Assembly: GCA_963669315.1 (NCBI GenBank)
Contig: OY770021.1
Span: 3,224,001 to 3,288,000, forward strand
Reading direction: 5' to 3'
Length of the DNA: 64,000 nt
From: SZUA-547 sp963669315
GTDB taxonomy: Bacteria; Pseudomonadota; Alphaproteobacteria; Rhodobacterales; Rhodobacteraceae
The notes beneath the pieces were generated by a model, which saw only the letters and a program-made list of their open reading frames with translations, had not been told where the DNA came from and searched no databases. Below, piece by piece: positions 61,844 to 64,000 of this stretch (within the stretch, counting starts at the first letter, position 1; every line of letters begins with the position of its first letter). Both the position numbers and the translations under genes were made by a program.

Positions 61844-64000
61844 ATGTGTGAAGCAGCGGTGGCGGAGAATCTGGCGCGCGATCCGGTTTGCGGGATGAAA
61901 GTGGACCCGGAGGTGGGCAAACCACAGGCGACGCATGCGGGCGAGACCTTTCACTTTTGCTGTCAGCGATGCTGCGACCGTTTTGCCGCTGATCCGGACG
62001 CGTTCCTCGGCGAACGGCCCGCGCCGGAGCCGATGCCGGAGGGAACGCTCTACACCTGCCCGATGGACCCTGAAATCGTGCAGGAGGGGCCGGGCGATTG
62101 CCCGATCTGCGGCATGGCGCTGGAGCCGATGGGGCCGCCGCCCGCGGACGCCGGGCCGAACCCCGAACTGGTCGATTTCAAGCGTCGGCTTTGGGTCGGC
62201 GCGCCGCTGGCGCTTGCGGTGCTGATCCTCGCCATGGGACCGATGGTCGGACTGCCTGTGCGGGAAGCGCTGGGCCATCGGCTGGCGAGTTGGCTGGAGT
62301 TCGCGCTGGCGGCGCCTGTGGTGCTCTGGTGCGCGGCGCCGTTCTTCAAACGCGGCTGGGCGTCGATCAAGAATCGTAGTCCAAACATGTGGACCCTGAT
62401 CGCGCTGGGCGTCGGCGCGGCCTTCGGTTTCAGCGCGGTGGCGACAATCTCGCCGGGGCTTTTCCCGCCCGCCTTTCGCGAGGCTGATGGCTCGGTCGGC
62501 GTCTATTTTGAGGCGGCCGCGGTGATCATCGTACTAGTGCTGATCGGGCAGGTGATGGAGTTGAAAGCGCGGGAACGTACATCTGGCGCAATCCGGGCGC
62601 TGATGGATCTTGCGCCGAAGACCGCGCGGCGGCTGCACGACGGGCGGGAGGAGGATGTTCCGCTAGCGGAAATCGTCGTTGGAGACCGGATTCGCGTCAG
62701 GCCCGGCGAAGCAATTCCGGTGGATGGCGTAGTCGAGGAGGGGGCTTCGGCGGTCGACGAATCCCTGCTGACGGGAGAGCCGGTTCCGGTCGCGAAAGCG
62801 CTTGGCGACCCATTGACCGGCGGGGCGCTGAATGGAACAGGCTCGTTGATTATGCAGGCTGAAAAGGTCGGTGCCGATACGATGCTGGCGCATATCGTTG
62901 ACCTGGTGGCGACGGCGCAGCGCAGTCGCGCGCCGATACAGAATGTCGCCGACAGGGTTGCCGGTTGGTTCACCCCGGCGGTGGTCGGCGTAGCGGTCCT
63001 CGCATTTGTCGTTTGGGGCGTTATCGGGCCGGATCCGGCGCTGGCCCATGCGCTGGTCGCGGGGGTCTCGGTGCTGATCATCGCATGTCCCTGCGCGTTG
63101 GGCCTGGCCACGCCGATGTCGATCATGGTGGCGACGGGGCGCGGCGCGAAAGGCGGCGTGCTGATCCGCGACGCCGAGGCGTTGGAGCGGCTTGCGGGCG
63201 TCGACGCGCTGGTGGTGGACAAGACCGGCACACTGACCGAAGGGCGACCTGCATTGACCGGGGTTGAGGTCGTGGCGGGCGAGAGTCGCAAGAACCTGCT
63301 GCGCGCCGCAGCGAGCCTTGAGCGCGGATCCGAGCACCCATTGGCCGAAGCCATCGTCGTGGGCGCAGAGGCGGAGGGGCTGGCGCTTGTCGAAGTGACG
63401 GATTTCGCCGCAAGGACCGGCGCGGGCGTTACGGGGAAGGTGGATGGAAGGGCCGTGGCGCTCGGCTCGGCTGAGTTGTTGGCGGAGATCGGGGCGGACG
63501 CCGGGCCGTTGGATCAGGTCGCCGCCGCGCGCCGCGATCAGGGCGAGACGGTGATGTTCGCCGCGATTGACGGAAAGTTGGCCGGGTTGATCGCCGTCGC
63601 CGATCCGATCAAGAACTCCGCGACGGAAGCCTTGGCCGAGTTGCAGGCGATGGGTCTGAGGATCGTGATGGCGACCGGCGACGACGCCCGCACGGCCAAC
63701 GCGGTCGCTGCAAAGCTGGGGCTACAGGAGGTTCACGCCAATGTCTCCCCGGAGGGCAAAGCCAAGATCATCGCCGACCTTCGGGGCGCGGGCCTCTCGG
63801 TCGCGATGGCGGGCGACGGAGTGAACGACGCGCCTGCGCTGGCCGCGGCGGATGTGGGCGTCGCGATGGGGGCCGGGTCGGATGTGGCCATCGAAAGCGC
63901 GGGCGTCACGCTGGTGAAGGGCGATCTGCGCGGCGTCGCGCGGGCGGTGAAGCTGTCTCGGGCGACCATGCGCAATATCCGCCAGAATCTCACTTTCGCT
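61844..64000 (+). CDS. copA: Cu(+)-translocating P1B-type ATPase CopA (3' end outside window)
   Basis: 719 residues are visible and the frame is open to the last base. The N-terminus lacks a CxxC HMA domain and instead has a YHS domain (about 12-57; DPVCGM, then FCCQRC) and a heavy-metal-binding segment (YTCPMDPEIV and CPICGM, 70-95). Later come the membrane CPC motif C415-P-C417, the phosphorylated D459 in DKTGTLTEG, TGE (LTGEPVPV) and GDGVNDAPA at 657-665. It exports Cu(I). GGGGAG precedes the ATG, and cueR with its operator lies upstream. Confidence 0.94.
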   Translation, partial: MCEAAVAENLARDPVCGMKVDPEVGKPQATHAGETFHFCCQRCCDRFAADPDAFLGERPAPEPMPEGTLYTCPMDPEIVQEGPGDCPICGMALEPMGPPPADAGPNPELVDFKRRLWVGAPLALAVLILAMGPMVGLPVREALGHRLASWLEFALAAPVVLWCAAPFFKRGWASIKNRSPNMWTLIALGVGAAFGFSAVATISPGLFPPAFREADGSVGVYFEAAAVIIVLVLIGQVMELKARERTSGAIRALMDLAPKTARRLHDGREEDVPLAEIVVGDRIRVRPGEAIPVDGVVEEGASAVDESLLTGEPVPVAKALGDPLTGGALNGTGSLIMQAEKVGADTMLAHIVDLVATAQRSRAPIQNVADRVAGWFTPAVVGVAVLAFVVWGVIGPDPALAHALVAGVSVLIIACPCALGLATPMSIMVATGRGAKGGVLIRDAEALERLAGVDALVVDKTGTLTEGRPALTGVEVVAGESRKNLLRAAASLERGSEHPLAEAIVVGAEAEGLALVEVTDFAARTGAGVTGKVDGRAVALGSAELLAEIGADAGPLDQVAAARRDQGETVMFAAIDGKLAGLIAVADPIKNSATEALAELQAMGLRIVMATGDDARTANAVAAKLGLQEVHANVSPEGKAKIIADLRGAGLSVAMAGDGVNDAPALAAADVGVAMGAGSDVAIESAGVTLVKGDLRGVARAVKLSRATMRNIRQNLTFA

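Overview
The window looks like a piece of chromosome from a GC-rich marine-type alphaproteobacterium, most plausibly in the Rhodobacterales/roseobacter range. This is inferred from gene content, not from a search: many TRAP and ABC substrate-binding transporters, a myo-inositol (iol) cluster with an MmsA-type dehydrogenase, dimethylglycine-dehydrogenase-like and BKACE enzymes, a fused CysNC, a LuxR/LuxI pair and a DUF1127 protein. Coding density is very high. I saw no rRNA, tRNA, CRISPR array or insertion sequence.

Layout. (1) 1-12.6 kb: inositol catabolism. A plus-strand block holds iolE (cut by the window edge), a PhyH dioxygenase, a canonical iolB, then mmsA/iolA and iolG. A minus-strand block holds iolC, a divergent second iolB and iolJ, facing two Gfo/Idh dehydrogenases. 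A LacI-type regulator follows, and a palindrome built on TGCAACCGGTTGCA is found both between iolC and the Gfo/Idh genes and upstream of lacI. iolD is not in the window. (2) 12.6-19.7 kb: a peptide-type ABC transporter (SBP, two permeases, two ATPases), an Asp/Glu-racemase-family protein and a GntR regulator, all on the minus strand. (3) 19.7-28.7 kb: a ThDP-dependent enzyme, LysR, a muconate-lactonizing-type enolase, a DadA-like oxidoreductase, a DctPQM TRAP transporter and a BASS-like permease. (4) 28.8-34.8 kb: a hydroxypyruvate-isomerase-like protein, a 2-hydroxyacid dehydrogenase, a BKACE with both subunits of a 3-oxoacid CoA-transferase, and a GH3-family protein. (5) 35-40.8 kb: cysD, cysNC, a TauE-type permease, a ferric-reductase-like flavocytochrome followed by a 35-residue membrane protein, and a DUF1326 protein.

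(6) 40.8-51.7 kb: a TAXI-TRAP system with two receptors, one fused permease and a UspA, an RpiR regulator, and divergently a GcvT/FAD demethylating dehydrogenase, a class III aminotransferase and a second BKACE. These look like one import-and-degrade pathway for an N-methylated amino acid. (7) 51.7-58.9 kb: DUF2189, then a minus-strand operon of DctP-DctQ-DctM, amidase, a 57-residue membrane protein, an ABM-domain membrane protein and a 2-hydroxyacid dehydrogenase. (8) 59-61.3 kb: luxR, luxI and an 89-residue protein translationally coupled to luxI, with a lux-box-like dyad before luxI. (9) 61.3-64 kb: cueR and copA (cut by the window end) around a CueR-type promoter.

Several small genes were found by reading the sequence directly (positions 6123-6275, 39982-40089, 54146-54319, 61014-61283). 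A recurring regulatory theme is a strong GC hairpin directly after the first substrate-binding-protein gene of all four binding-protein transport operons. The points most open to new biology are the LuxI-coupled small protein, the bacterial GH3 protein, the LacI-controlled second inositol-type module, and the RpiR/TAXI/GcvT-FAD/aminotransferase/BKACE locus.
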